Positions 1 to 9,169 are shown, counted from the stretch's first letter. The stretch: DNA of 64,000 bases from Gemmatimonadales bacterium (GCA_025934955.1 JAICWE010000010.1:1-64000), one strand, 5' to 3'. Numbers and translations are program-made. The notes: generated by a model not told the origin, from the sequence alone.

Positions 1-1
1 C

Positions 2-868
2 ACCAACCCGGCGGCGGCGCGCACCGAGCCGCTCGCGGTCCGCGCCGTGACGACGACTCTGCAGGCGGCGGGCTGGGCGGTCGAGGTGCTCGCCACCGGC
101 GGTCCCGGCGACGCGCGACGGCTCGCCGAGTATGGCGTGGCGGAAGGCGTGGACATCGTCGCGGTGTTCGGCGGCGACGGCACCACGATGCAGGCCGCGG
201 CCGCGCTGGTCGGCACCGACGTGTCGCTCGGCGTCATCCCGGGCGGCACCGGCAACCTGCTCGCCGGCAATCTGCGCATCCCCGCCGCGCCGGCGCGGGC
301 GGCGCGGGCGCTGGCGCAGGGGCGCGCGCGGCGCTTCGACCTGGGCTGCATGGAGCGGCCCGACGGGTTGCAGTACTTCGCCGTCGCCTGCGGCGCAGGG
401 TACGATGCGCTGGTGATGGCGGGAACGCTGAGCGAGCACAAGCGCCGCTGGGGCATCGGCGCCTACATCGCGACGACGTTCAAGCTGATGGGCGAGCTGC
501 GCAGCAGCACCCACCTGATCACCATCGACGGGGCCGAATACGAGGCGCGCGCCGCGATGGTGCTGGTGGCGAACTGCGGTGAAGTCATCCCGCCGCTGCT
601 CCAGCTCAAGAGCGGCATCGCGCCGGACGACGGGCTGCTCGACGTCGTTGCGGTCCGGGCCGACAGCCTGCCCGAGGCGCTCCGCGCCGTGTGGGATCTG
701 CTGCACGAGGGCACCCGCAACGAGGCGCTGGTGGGCTATGGTCGCGGGCGGGAGGTCCGGGTTGAATCCGAGCCGGTCCAGCCGGTGCAGCTCGACGGCG
801 AGCCCGGCGGCGTCACGCCGTTCGAGGCCCGCGTCATCCCCGGCGCGATCTCGATCGTGGTGCCGTAG
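2..868 (+). CDS. Diacylglycerol/sphingosine kinase-family lipid kinase, 5' end outside window
   Basis: Lipid kinase of the DAGK catalytic / YegS-LCB5 family, which phosphorylates a lipid hydroxyl with ATP. The reading frame is open back to base 2, and the residues before the first GTG (base 47) include NPAAAR, typical of the start of this family, so the true start lies upstream of the window. The nucleotide-binding signature VFGGDGT is followed by IPGGTGNLLAGN. A C-terminal beta-sandwich region ends in the QLDGEP segment usual for the family. It is followed on the same strand by a sigma-54 activator after 48 bases. The substrate cannot be told from sequence. Confidence 0.85.
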   Translation, partial: TNPAAARTEPLAVRAVTTTLQAAGWAVEVLATGGPGDARRLAEYGVAEGVDIVAVFGGDGTTMQAAAALVGTDVSLGVIPGGTGNLLAGNLRIPAAPARAARALAQGRARRFDLGCMERPDGLQYFAVACGAGYDALVMAGTLSEHKRRWGIGAYIATTFKLMGELRSSTHLITIDGAEYEARAAMVLVANCGEVIPPLLQLKSGIAPDDGLLDVVAVRADSLPEALRAVWDLLHEGTRNEALVGYGRGREVRVESEPVQPVQLDGEPGGVTPFEARVIPGAISIVVP

Positions 869-916
869 CCAAATGAGCCGCGCCCGAGCATTTTGGCGGT
901 GAACCTGGGAGAACCG

Positions 917-2263
917 ATGGCCTATTCCGTCCTGCTGATCGATGACGACGTGGACGTACTCCGCGCGATCGGGAGCTACTTCGAGCGCCTCGGCTCCGAG
1001 GTCACCCGCGAGCTGAGCGGTGAGGCGGGGCTCGCCACCTACGACCGGATCCGGCCGGAGGTGGTGGTGCTCGATCTCTCGCTGCCCGGCATGAACGGCA
1101 TGGAAGTGCTGGAGCACCTCCGCGAGCGCGACGCCGCCGTCGTCCTCCTCACGGCTTCGGGAGACCTGGCGACCGCGGTGCGCGCCATGCAGCTCGGCGC
1201 CGAGAACTTCCTGGCCAAGCCGGTGGACATGGCGCACCTGGCCGCCGCGGTGGCGCGCGTCGCCGACAAGGTGAAGCTCAAGCGCCAGCGCGATGCCTTG
1301 CTGGCGCAGAGCGCGCCGGCCGTGGGGCTCGAGTCGCTGGGCGGGTCGGCCACCATGCAGGAGTTCGCGCAGCAGCTTCGGCTGCTGGCGCAGAGCGAGC
1401 GCACCACCGTGCTGCTCCAGGGCGAGAGCGGCAGCGGCAAGGGCTGGGTGGCGCGCATGATCCACGACCTCGGACCGCGCGCACGGGCGCCGTTCGTCGA
1501 GGTCAACTGCGCCGGCCTCAATGCCACGTTCCTCGACTCCGAGCTGTTCGGCCACGAGAAGGGCGCCTTTACCGATGCGAAGGAGCGGAAGCAGGGCCTC
1601 TTCGAGATCGCCGATCAGGGCACGATCTTCCTCGATGAGATCGGCGACCTGGCGCCGGAGCTCCAGCCGAAGCTGCTGAAGGTGCTCGAGACCAAGACGT
1701 TCCGCCGGCTCGGCGGCACCCGCGAGATCACGGTGGACGTGCGGCTCATCGCCGCCACCAACAAGGATCTCGCCGCCGAGGTCGAGGCGGACCGGTTCCG
1801 CGAGGACCTGTACTATCGGCTGAGCGTCATGCCGCTCAAGCTGCCGCCGCTGCGCGATCGCTCGCGCGACGACCGGCTCGCGCTGATCACCCGCCTCCTG
1901 GGCGAGCTGCGGCGGGAGCTGCCGGAAGGCCCGTCGCACCTGTCGAGCGAGGCGCTGGAGCGGCTGCTCGGTCACCATTGGCCCGGCAACGTGCGGGAGA
2001 TGCGCAACGCGCTGGAGCGCGCGCTGATTCTCGGGCGGGGCCGACCGGAGCTGAGTGTCGAGCACCTGCCCGGCGAGTTGCGCGCGCGTCCGGGCATCGG
2101 CGACCGGCGGCACACGCCGCTCAGTCTCGACGAGCTGGAGCGACAGCACATCGAGCGCACGCTGCGGCACCACGGCGGCAACCGCACCCGCGCCGCCGCC
2201 GAGCTCGGCATCTCCCGCGCGACGCTGATCAACAAGATCAAGCGATACGCGATCTCGGCGTGA
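917..2263 (+). CDS. NtrC-family sigma-54-dependent response regulator
   Basis: Three-domain transcription activator of 448 residues. An N-terminal receiver (about 1-115) has acidic pocket D9-D11 and phospho-acceptor D53. A central AAA+ ATPase has Walker A GESGSGKG (about 168-175) and Walker B FLDEIGD. A C-terminal Fis-type helix-turn-helix (about 405-445, HHGGNRTRAAAELGISRATL) binds DNA. It should remodel RNA polymerase-sigma54 when phosphorylated. The sigma-54 contact loop reads GAFTDA instead of the usual GAFTGA. ATG at 917 is chosen because GGGAGAA lies 3 bases upstream; an in-frame TTG at 893 is the alternative. No partner kinase is adjacent; the hybrid kinase about 11 kb downstream carries its own receiver. 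Confidence 0.93.
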   Translation: MAYSVLLIDDDVDVLRAIGSYFERLGSEVTRELSGEAGLATYDRIRPEVVVLDLSLPGMNGMEVLEHLRERDAAVVLLTASGDLATAVRAMQLGAENFLAKPVDMAHLAAAVARVADKVKLKRQRDALLAQSAPAVGLESLGGSATMQEFAQQLRLLAQSERTTVLLQGESGSGKGWVARMIHDLGPRARAPFVEVNCAGLNATFLDSELFGHEKGAFTDAKERKQGLFEIADQGTIFLDEIGDLAPELQPKLLKVLETKTFRRLGGTREITVDVRLIAATNKDLAAEVEADRFREDLYYRLSVMPLKLPPLRDRSRDDRLALITRLLGELRRELPEGPSHLSSEALERLLGHHWPGNVREMRNALERALILGRGRPELSVEHLPGELRARPGIGDRRHTPLSLDELERQHIERTLRHHGGNRTRAAAELGISRATLINKIKRYAISA

Positions 2264-2270
2264 GCGGACG

Positions 2271-2453
2271 ATGAGCGAGACCCAGGAACGGGATGCCATG
2301 ACCTGCCGCGCCTGCGGCCGCGAGGAGCGCGCCTCCGAGGGCTATCCCTGCGCCGGCTGCGGGACCTTCATCTGCCTCATCTGCACGTTCCGCGGCGTGA
2401 CGCATTGCGCCGCCTGTGCGGCGAAGGCGCCGCCCTCGCCGCCCGCCGCCTGA
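2271..2453 (+). CDS. Small cysteine-rich putative zinc-binding protein
   Basis: A 60-residue protein with four CxxC pairs (CRAC, CAGC, CLIC, CAAC), the arrangement of a treble-clef or B-box-like double zinc site, and a Pro/Ala-rich tail. It starts 7 bases after the sigma-54 activator stop and ends 7 bases before the NlpC/P60 gene, so it is probably co-transcribed with both. An internal ATG at 2298 (MTCRAC) is possible. I do not recognise a named family; role unknown. Confidence 0.65.
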   Translation: MSETQERDAMTCRACGREERASEGYPCAGCGTFICLICTFRGVTHCAACAAKAPPSPPAA

Positions 2454-2460
2454 GCTCGCG

Positions 2461-3246
2461 ATGGAGCTGATCGTCACCGCCGCCGTCGCGCCGCTCGTCG
2501 CGGCGCCCGCCATCCGCGCCGAGCAGGTGAGCCAGCTCCTGCTCGGTGAGACGGCCGAGCAGGTGGAGCAACATGGCGAGTGGCGCCGCGTGCGCGCCGC
2601 GCGCGACGGCTACGAAGGGTGGCTCAACGTCGGCTACGCCATCGAGCGGGAGCCGGAGCAGGCCGCGGCGTGGCGCGATCGGGCGCGCGCCCGGAGCGAG
2701 GGTGCGGTGCTCGCGGCCGACGGACACCGGGTGCGGCTGCCGTTGGGCGCCCACGTCGAAGCAACGGCCGATGGCGCGCGCCTGCCCGACGGCCGCGGCG
2801 GCGAACTGGTCCAGGGCAGGGTGACGGCGGCCGCGTCGCTCGCGGCGGCGGCGCGGGCCGAGACGCCCGAGTGCTGGGCGCTCACCCGGTTCGAGGGCGC
2901 GCCCTACGAATGGGGCGGCATCACCCCGTGGGGCGTGGACTGCTCCGGGCTGGTGCAGGCGACGTTTGCCGCGCGCGGCACCGCGCTGCCCCGCGACTCG
3001 TCGCGGCAGGCCGAGGCAGGGGACCCGGCGTCGCTCGATCGGATCGCCCCGGGCGACCTGCTCTTCTTCCAGAGCGAGAGCGGCAGCGCCGCGATCACCC
3101 ACGTCGCGTTCTACGCCGCCGGCGACGCGCTGGTCCACTCGACGCTGGCGTGCGGCGGCGTGCTGATCGAGTCGTTCGCGCCGGGGAGCCGCGCCGGCGC
3201 CCTCCGCGACCGGCTGGTCGCCGCCCGCCGCATGGAGCCCCGCTGA
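2461..3246 (+). CDS. NlpC/P60-family cysteine peptidase with SH3-like N-terminus
   Basis: A 261-residue cell-wall peptidase of the NlpC/P60 superfamily, which cleaves gamma-D-Glu-diamino-acid or related peptidoglycan stem-peptide bonds. The C-terminal half carries the catalytic Cys in VDCSGLVQATF, the GDLLFF strand, and the catalytic His in ITHVAFY. The N-terminal half (about 1-130) resembles the SH3b-like repeats found in dipeptidyl-peptidase-VI-like members. No signal peptide is evident, so it may act on recycled muropeptides in the cytosol, as some relatives do. ATG 2461 is the first sensible start; the residues before it in frame are Arg-rich and overlap the preceding gene. Confidence 0.88.
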   Translation: MELIVTAAVAPLVAAPAIRAEQVSQLLLGETAEQVEQHGEWRRVRAARDGYEGWLNVGYAIEREPEQAAAWRDRARARSEGAVLAADGHRVRLPLGAHVEATADGARLPDGRGGELVQGRVTAAASLAAAARAETPECWALTRFEGAPYEWGGITPWGVDCSGLVQATFAARGTALPRDSSRQAEAGDPASLDRIAPGDLLFFQSESGSAAITHVAFYAAGDALVHSTLACGGVLIESFAPGSRAGALRDRLVAARRMEPR

Positions 3247-3275
3247 CCGCTTCCGCCGCCGTTAGACTTCCGCAG

Positions 3276-3974
3276 ATGAAGCGCACGCTGGTCCTCTTCG
3301 ACATCGACGGCACCATCCTGCTGACGGCGGGCGCCGGGCGCCGCGCCATTACCGCCGCGCTCACCGAGGCGGTCGGCAGCGCCGACGCCTTCTCCCGCAT
3401 CCGCTTCGACGGCAAGACCGATCCGCAGATCGTGCGCGAGCTGCTCGCCGCCGCGGGTCACCACGCCGAGCCCGCCGAGGCCGACGTACAGGCGCTCTGC
3501 GATCGGTACGTGACGCTGCTCGAGGCGGAGCTCCGGGACCCGCGCAGCACCACGACGCTGATGCCGGGCGTCGCCCCGCTGCTCGAGCGGCTGGAGGCGG
3601 ACGAGCGGGTGGTGCTCGGGCTGCTCACCGGAAACCTGGCGCGCGGCGCGGCGCTCAAGCTGCGGGCCGCGGGGCTCGATCCGGAGCGGTTCGCGGTCGG
3701 CGCCTACGGTTCGGACTCGGGCCACCGGCCGGCGCTGCCGCCGATCGCCGCCGAGCGCGCGGCGCCGCATTTCGGGCGGGTGCCGCGCGGCGCGGAGGTG
3801 GTGATCATCGGCGACACGCCGGCCGACGTCGCCTGCGGCTCCTGCATCGAGGCGCGCGCTGTCGCCGTCGCGACTGGCATGTACACCGTCGCCGAGTTGG
3901 CCGCGTGCCACCCGCACGCGGTGTTCGCCGACCTGAGCGACACCGACGCGGTGCTCGCCGCGATCCACGACTGA
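3276..3974 (+). CDS. HAD-superfamily phosphatase (Gph-like)
   Basis: A 232-residue haloacid-dehalogenase hydrolase. Motif I is FDIDGT near the N-terminus (nucleophile and acid/base Asp), motif II is LLTGN, and motif IV is VVIIGDTPADV with Asp residues for Mg. The cap region suggests a subfamily I phosphoglycolate-phosphatase-like enzyme; the substrate is not determinable. The upstream TTAGACTTCCGCAG-ATG resembles a -10 element (TAGACT at 3263-3268) 7 bases before the start, so the message could be leaderless, but no good -35 is present. Confidence 0.85.
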   Translation: MKRTLVLFDIDGTILLTAGAGRRAITAALTEAVGSADAFSRIRFDGKTDPQIVRELLAAAGHHAEPAEADVQALCDRYVTLLEAELRDPRSTTTLMPGVAPLLERLEADERVVLGLLTGNLARGAALKLRAAGLDPERFAVGAYGSDSGHRPALPPIAAERAAPHFGRVPRGAEVVIIGDTPADVACGSCIEARAVAVATGMYTVAELAACHPHAVFADLSDTDAVLAAIHD

Positions 3975-3980
3975 CTCGCA

Positions 3981-4571
3981 ATGGCGGACGAGCTCGAGGT
4001 CAAGGCGGTGGTGGAGGACGCGGCGGCGCTCCGCGCGCGGCTCGCGGCCGCCGGCGCCGTTGCCGGATTCGCCGGACGCATGGAAGACCGGCGCTACGAC
4101 CGGGCCGGTGAGCTGACCGCGCGCGACGAGGTGCTCCGCGTGCGCACCCTCTGTCACGGCGACGGGCGGCACGAGGCGCGGGTGAGCTGGAAGGGACCGA
4201 CCGGGCGGGCGCCCGGCGGCTACAAGAGCCGCGAAGAGATCGAGCTCGCGGCCGAGGGCGCCGAGCCGCCGGGATCGCTGCTCGAGCGCCTCGGCTACGC
4301 CGTCATCCACGCGATTGATAGAGAAGTCGAGTACTTCACCCTCGCCGGCGCAACGCTCAGGCTGGAGCGCTATCCCCGCATGGACCTGCTGCTGGAGATC
4401 GAGGGTGACGCTGCCGCGATCGAGCGCGCCGTCGCCGCGACCGGCATCCCGCGCGCGGCCTTCACCGCCGACGCGCTTGCCGATTTCGCCGCGCGCTACG
4501 ACGCGCGCACCGGGCACGCCGCGGTACTCGCGGGCGAGGTCGCGTCCGGCACGGCGGAGCCGCCGCGATGA
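3981..4571 (+). CDS. CYTH-domain protein (class IV adenylate cyclase / triphosphatase type)
   Basis: A 196-residue CYTH-fold protein with the N-terminal ExExK signature (ELEVKAV, residues 4-10). Further charged strands typical of the triphosphate tunnel follow: VLRVR, EARVSWKGP, the KSREEIE region, and RLERYPRMDLLLEIEG. Such proteins hydrolyse inorganic or organic triphosphates or make cAMP; sequence alone does not decide. It lies 6 bases after the HAD phosphatase and overlaps the next gene by 4 bases (ATGA), so the three are probably translated together. Confidence 0.85.
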   Translation: MADELEVKAVVEDAAALRARLAAAGAVAGFAGRMEDRRYDRAGELTARDEVLRVRTLCHGDGRHEARVSWKGPTGRAPGGYKSREEIELAAEGAEPPGSLLERLGYAVIHAIDREVEYFTLAGATLRLERYPRMDLLLEIEGDAAAIERAVAATGIPRAAFTADALADFAARYDARTGHAAVLAGEVASGTAEPPR

Positions 4572-5308
4572 CCCGCCCCGCCATCGCCGCGCCGCTGGTG
4601 CCGGAGCTCGGGCCCGCGCTCGGGGAACTGGTAGCGCCGGCCGGGCTCGCCGGATACGCGCACGGCTGGGTGGCGCTCGACGACGTGCGGCTCGGACTGG
4701 TGAGCACGCTGTTCGATCTGGCCGGCGCCGCACGCGGGTTCGAGCTCGCGGGCGACTCCGCATCAGCGGTCGCGTCGCTCGGCCGCGCGGCGTGGCTCGG
4801 TGCGTGGGAGACCGCGCTCGACGCGACGGCGGCGCGCATCGCGGAAGCGATCGACGCGCGGTTCGCCAACGCCGCCAGCGAAGCGCGGCTCCCGGCCCGA
4901 CGCCGCACGGCCCTTGCCGTCACCGCCGAGGAGCGCCGCGCGCTCGAAGCGCGACTCGGCGCCGACGCCGCGGGTCTGGTCGCGGCGCTCGATGCGCTGG
5001 AAGAAGCCGGCAACGCCGTCACCGCGCGGGGCGACGGCGGACTCGCCGCGTGGCGCGAGGCGCTGCTCGCCGCGGCGCGGCGAATCGAGACGGCGTGGGC
5101 CGGACTCGAGCGCGCCGCGCAGGCGGAGGAGGCACGGTGGCGCGGGGCCATCGAGGGCGTGCGCCGCTGGCGCCGGCCGGTGTGGCCGCTCTGGCTCTTC
5201 AGCGTACTCCTGGTCGACGGCGCGGCGTATGTGGGGCTGGTGCTCGGCGGGTACCTGCCGGTGCCGGCGCCGCTCGCCGATTTCGCCCGATGGGTCTGGA
5301 GCTGGTGA
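4568..5308 (+). CDS. Hypothetical protein with C-terminal membrane segment
   Basis: A 246-residue Ala/Arg-rich protein, mostly predicted helical, with one hydrophobic segment near the C-terminus (WPLWLFSVLLVDGAAYVGLV) followed by a short tail ending in WVWSW. I recognise no domain. Its ATG overlaps the stop of the CYTH gene (ATGA) and it ends 10 bases before acpS, so it is part of the same operon. It may be a tail-anchored inner-membrane protein; that is inference from hydrophobicity only. Confidence 0.65.
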   Translation: MTRPAIAAPLVPELGPALGELVAPAGLAGYAHGWVALDDVRLGLVSTLFDLAGAARGFELAGDSASAVASLGRAAWLGAWETALDATAARIAEAIDARFANAASEARLPARRRTALAVTAEERRALEARLGADAAGLVAALDALEEAGNAVTARGDGGLAAWREALLAAARRIETAWAGLERAAQAEEARWRGAIEGVRRWRRPVWPLWLFSVLLVDGAAYVGLVLGGYLPVPAPLADFARWVWSW

Positions 5309-5318
5309 CGAGCCGGCG

Positions 5319-5708
5319 ATGAGCGTGCTGGGTGTCGGGATCGACCTGGTGGAGCTCACGCGGGCGGCGAAGCTGCTCGCGCGGAAGGGCGACCACGCGC
5401 TCGACCGGCTCCTCACCGACGGTGAGCGCGCCTATCTCGCCGAACGCGCCGATCCGGTGCCGCACTTCGCGGCGCGCCTCGCGGCGAAGGAAGCGGTGTA
5501 CAAGGCGCTGCAGCTCCTCCCCGGCGGGCGCGAGATCGGCTGGCGCGACATCGAGGTGGTGCGCTCCGACAGCGGTCGGCCGACGATCGCGCTGCACGGC
5601 CGCGCGGTGGAAGTCGCGCGCGGCGCCGGTGTCACGATCCACGTCTCGCTCACGCACTCCGAATCGGCCGCCGCCGCGGTCGCCGTGGCGGAGCGGGTGA
5701 CCCCGTGA
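5319..5708 (+). CDS. acpS: Holo-[acyl-carrier-protein] synthase
   Basis: Transfers 4'-phosphopantetheine from CoA to apo-ACP, activating it for fatty-acid synthesis. At 129 residues it has the normal AcpS size. The N-terminal GVGIDLVEL carries the Mg-binding Asp, and the central FAARLAAKEAVYKAL matches the family signature (Glu and Lys of the active site). The C-terminal strand is IHVSLTHSES. The next gene starts at the overlapping GTGA. Confidence 0.95.
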   Translation: MSVLGVGIDLVELTRAAKLLARKGDHALDRLLTDGERAYLAERADPVPHFAARLAAKEAVYKALQLLPGGREIGWRDIEVVRSDSGRPTIALHGRAVEVARGAGVTIHVSLTHSESAAAAVAVAERVTP

Positions 5709-8700
5709 CCGAGCCGCGCGACAGTCGTCCGGTCTTCCTCGATCCATCGGGCCGCCGCCGCCGCGGGCTGCGCTGGACCGTGATCGCGCTCGGCGTCGCC
5801 GCCACCGTGCTGTTCCTCTTCATTGCCAGCGGCGTGATCATCGCGCCGGTGCTCCCCCGCCTCGCGCTCACCCAGACCGCTGCCGATTCGCTGGGCCGCG
5901 CGCCGCGGCTGCCGGCGCGGAAGCCGGCTCGCCCGATCTCGCCCCGCGCCGAACGCGAGCGGCTGGCCAGCCGCAAGCGGCTGTTCGAGCAGCTTCGCGA
6001 CCGCCCGAGCACGCCGTCGCTGCGTTACGCCGAGATGCCGATCGCGCGGCCGCATCAGCGGCCCGACCGGCTGCTCGCCGCGCGGCCGGTGGGCGATCCG
6101 ATCGTCGCCGGCTTCTACGTGAACTGGGACGACAACTCGCTCGTCTCGCTGCGGCAGCACATCGACGCGCTCGACTGGGTCGTCGCCGAGTGGGGCTTCG
6201 TCACCAAGGCGCACGGCGACACGTTGCCGCTCACCTGGAACGTGGACCGGCGGGTGCTCGCGCTCGCCGCGCGCTCCCGCCGGCCGCCGCAGATCTTCGC
6301 GCTGGTGACCAACGCGACCCAGGCGGCATTCGATCCGGGCGCGGTCGCGGCACTGCTGTCGCATCCGCTGCAGCGCGCGGCGGCGATCGACTCGATGGTC
6401 GCGGTGGTCGAGCGATACGACCTGGCCGGGATCACCATCGACTTCGAGGATCTGCCGGCGACGATTCACCCGCAGCTCCTCGGCTTCCTGCAGCAGCTCG
6501 CGACCCGGCTGCACGCGGGCGGACGCTTGCTGACGCAGGCGCTGCCGGTCAACGACCCCGAATGGCCGCTGGCCCGCTACGCGCAGGTGAACGACCGCGT
6601 CTTCCTGATGGTCTACGACGAGCACGATCCCTCGGACCCGCCGGGACCGATCGCGAGCCAGCACTGGTTCGACGAGCGGCTCCGCGCGCTGCGTCGGTTG
6701 GTGCCTCCGGCCAAGGCGATCGTCGGCGTCGGCGCGTACGGCTATGACTGGTCCGATGCCACCGAGGAAGCGGGCCAGCTCACCTTCCAGGAGACGATGA
6801 CGCTGGTGCGCGATCACGGCCTCCACCCCGGCATGGATCGCGGCGCCCTCAACCCCACCTTCGCGTTCGACGATCCCGACTCCACCAGCCACATCGTCTG
6901 GTACCTCGACGCGCCGACGGCGTACAACCAGATGCGCCGCGCGCTGGCCGCGGGCAGCTCCGGTGTCGGCGTCTGGCGGCTCGGCAGCGAGGATCCGTCG
7001 CTCTGGAGCGTGCTCGGCCGCGGCGGCCTCACGCCGACGCCCGCCGCGCTCGATACCATCCGCATCGGCTACGACGTGGAGTTCATCGGCTCGGGCGAGA
7101 TCCTCCGGATGGTGGCGGAGCCGACGCTCGGCCGACGCGCGCTGACCATCGACGCGAGCGGAACCGTGACCGGAGAGACGGTGCTGCAGACGCCGTCGAG
7201 TTACGTGATCCGCCGCTACGGCCGACGCAAGGACGCCGTCGCGCTCACCTTCGATGACGGCCCCGACGGCGACTACACGCCCGCCATCCTCGACACGCTG
7301 CGGCAGCGGGGCGTCAAGGCGACGTTCTTCGTCATCGGGGAGAACGCCGAGATCCGGCCCGGCCTGCTCCAGCGCATCGTGCGCGAGGGACACGAGGTCG
7401 GGAATCACACCTTCAGTCATCCCAACCTGGCGCTGGTGAGCGCGCAGGCGACGCGGCTGGAGCTGAACGCCACCGAACGGCTGATCGAGGCGGTGCTCAA
7501 CCGCCGCACCGCCCTCTTCCGCCCGCCGTACTTCGGCGACGCGGAGCCGACGACGTCGGACGAGCTGGTGCCGATCGCAGTCGCGCAGGGGCTGGGCTAC
7601 ATCACCGTCGGTTTGCGGGTGGACCCGGGCGACTGGGAGACGCCGCCGGCCGACACCATCATCCGGCGCACGCTGGACCAGCTCAGCGAGGGCCGCGGCA
7701 ACGTCGTGCTGCTGCACGACGGCGGCGGCGACCGCAGCAATACCGTCGCGGCGCTCGGCCCGCTGATCGACTCGATCCGCGCGCGCGGCCTCCAGATCAC
7801 GACGGTGACCGACCTCGCCCACGTGCCGACCGCGCTCGCGATGGCGCCGCTGCCGCCGTCCACCGCGCTGCGCCGCTTCCTCGAGCTGACGTCGTTCTCG
7901 CTGGTCGGCTGGTTCGAGCTCGCGCTCCACGCCGTCTTCCTCGTCGCCATGGTGCTGGGCGTCTCCCGCCTCGGCATCATCCTCGGGCTGGCGCTGTGGC
8001 AGCGGTTCGCGCCGCGCTTCGGACGGCGCGCCGCCGACGTCGCCTATCACCCGCGGGTGTCGGTCGTGGTGCCGGCGTACCAGGAGGAGCTGGTCGTGGT
8101 GCGCACCGTCGAGTCGCTGCTGGCGCAGCAGTACGACGGGCTGGAGGTGGTGGTGGTGGACGACGGCTCGCCCGACCGGACCTACGACGTACTCGAGGCG
8201 GCGTTCGGCACCCACCCGCAGGTGCGCGTCCTCCGCAAGCCGAACGGCGGCAAGGCGAGCGCGCTCAACCTCGGACTGGAGTACGCCGCGGGCGACGTGA
8301 TCGTGGCGCTCGATGCCGACACGCTGTTCCCGCCCGGCACCATCGCCGCGCTGATCCGTCCGCTGGCCGATGCGCGGGTGGGCGCCGTCGCCGGCAACGC
8401 CAAGGTCGGCAACCGGGTGAACCTGGTCACTCGCTGGCAGGCGATCGAGTACGTCACCAGCCAGAACATCGACCGCCGCGCCTTCGCCATGCTCAACTGC
8501 ATCACCGTCGTGCCCGGCGCGATCGGCGCGTGGCGCCGCGATCTCGTGGTCGAGGCCGGCGGCTTCCGCGACGACACGCTGGCCGAGGATCAGGATCTCA
8601 CGATGACGCTGCTCAAGCGCGGCTGGCGCATCGCCTACGCCGATCGGGCCGTCGCCTACACCGAGGCGCCCGATTCGTTAGGCGCGCTGTCGCGACAGCG

Positions 8701-9169
8701 CTTCCGCTGGAGCTTCGGCACGCTGCAGTGCGCCTGGAAGCATCGCGACGCGCTCTTCCGCCCGCGGTACGGCACGCTCGGCTTCATCGGCCTGCCGAAC
8801 ATCTGGATCTTCCAGCTGCTCTTCCCGTTCATCTCGCCGGTGGCCGACCTGCTGTTCGTCTGGTCGCTGGTGACGGTGTGGCTCAACAAGGTCGAGCATG
8901 GCGCCGAGTACGCGCGGCAGAGCCTGGTGCAGGTGCTGACGTTCTACGTCGCGTTCCTGCTGGTGGACTGGCTCGCGGCGGTCGTCGCGCTCACGATGGA
9001 GCGGGGCGAGGAGAAGTGGCTCGCCTGGCTGGTGCTGATCCAGCGGTTCGCCTACCGGCAGGTGATGTATTGGGTGGTGGTGAAGGCGGCGGTGTGGGCG
9101 GTGCAGGGGCGGGCGCGCGGCTGGGGGAAGCTCGAGCGGAAGGGCACGGTCGAGCTCAGCCCGTCGTAG
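5705..9169 (+). CDS. Trimodular GH18 - polysaccharide deacetylase - GT2 membrane protein
   Basis: A 1154-residue protein with three enzymatic modules. After an N-terminal membrane anchor (about 21-48) comes a glycoside-hydrolase-18-like domain (about 120-480) with LAGITIDFEDL, the place of the GH18 DxxDxDxE acid. A NodB deacetylase follows (about 505-710) with TFDDGPD, the metal-binding HTFSH and RPPYFGDAEPT. Then comes a transmembrane helix (about 735-765) and a processive GT2 (about 780-1010) with VDDGSPD, DADT, EDQDL and QRFRW, and further C-terminal helices. Together they suggest a synthase that makes a beta-linked polysaccharide (chitin- or PNAG-like) inside, with modification and trimming domains outside. 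The GTG start overlaps the acpS stop. All three sets of catalytic residues look intact. Confidence 0.9.
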   Translation: MTEPRDSRPVFLDPSGRRRRGLRWTVIALGVAATVLFLFIASGVIIAPVLPRLALTQTAADSLGRAPRLPARKPARPISPRAERERLASRKRLFEQLRDRPSTPSLRYAEMPIARPHQRPDRLLAARPVGDPIVAGFYVNWDDNSLVSLRQHIDALDWVVAEWGFVTKAHGDTLPLTWNVDRRVLALAARSRRPPQIFALVTNATQAAFDPGAVAALLSHPLQRAAAIDSMVAVVERYDLAGITIDFEDLPATIHPQLLGFLQQLATRLHAGGRLLTQALPVNDPEWPLARYAQVNDRVFLMVYDEHDPSDPPGPIASQHWFDERLRALRRLVPPAKAIVGVGAYGYDWSDATEEAGQLTFQETMTLVRDHGLHPGMDRGALNPTFAFDDPDSTSHIVWYLDAPTAYNQMRRALAAGSSGVGVWRLGSEDPSLWSVLGRGGLTPTPAALDTIRIGYDVEFIGSGEILRMVAEPTLGRRALTIDASGTVTGETVLQTPSSYVIRRYGRRKDAVALTFDDGPDGDYTPAILDTLRQRGVKATFFVIGENAEIRPGLLQRIVREGHEVGNHTFSHPNLALVSAQATRLELNATERLIEAVLNRRTALFRPPYFGDAEPTTSDELVPIAVAQGLGYITVGLRVDPGDWETPPADTIIRRTLDQLSEGRGNVVLLHDGGGDRSNTVAALGPLIDSIRARGLQITTVTDLAHVPTALAMAPLPPSTALRRFLELTSFSLVGWFELALHAVFLVAMVLGVSRLGIILGLALWQRFAPRFGRRAADVAYHPRVSVVVPAYQEELVVVRTVESLLAQQYDGLEVVVVDDGSPDRTYDVLEAAFGTHPQVRVLRKPNGGKASALNLGLEYAAGDVIVALDADTLFPPGTIAALIRPLADARVGAVAGNAKVGNRVNLVTRWQAIEYVTSQNIDRRAFAMLNCITVVPGAIGAWRRDLVVEAGGFRDDTLAEDQDLTMTLLKRGWRIAYADRAVAYTEAPDSLGALSRQRFRWSFGTLQCAWKHRDALFRPRYGTLGFIGLPNIWIFQLLFPFISPVADLLFVWSLVTVWLNKVEHGAEYARQSLVQVLTFYVAFLLVDWLAAVVALTMERGEEKWLAWLVLIQRFAYRQVMYWVVVKAAVWAVQGRARGWGKLERKGTVELSPS

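Noticed and set aside
5432-8215. Minus-strand open frame of about 927 codons opposite the trimodular polysaccharide protein
   Set aside because: Same GC shadow effect; the translation is Arg/Gln/His-rich with no recognisable motif, while the plus strand has three intact enzyme domains.
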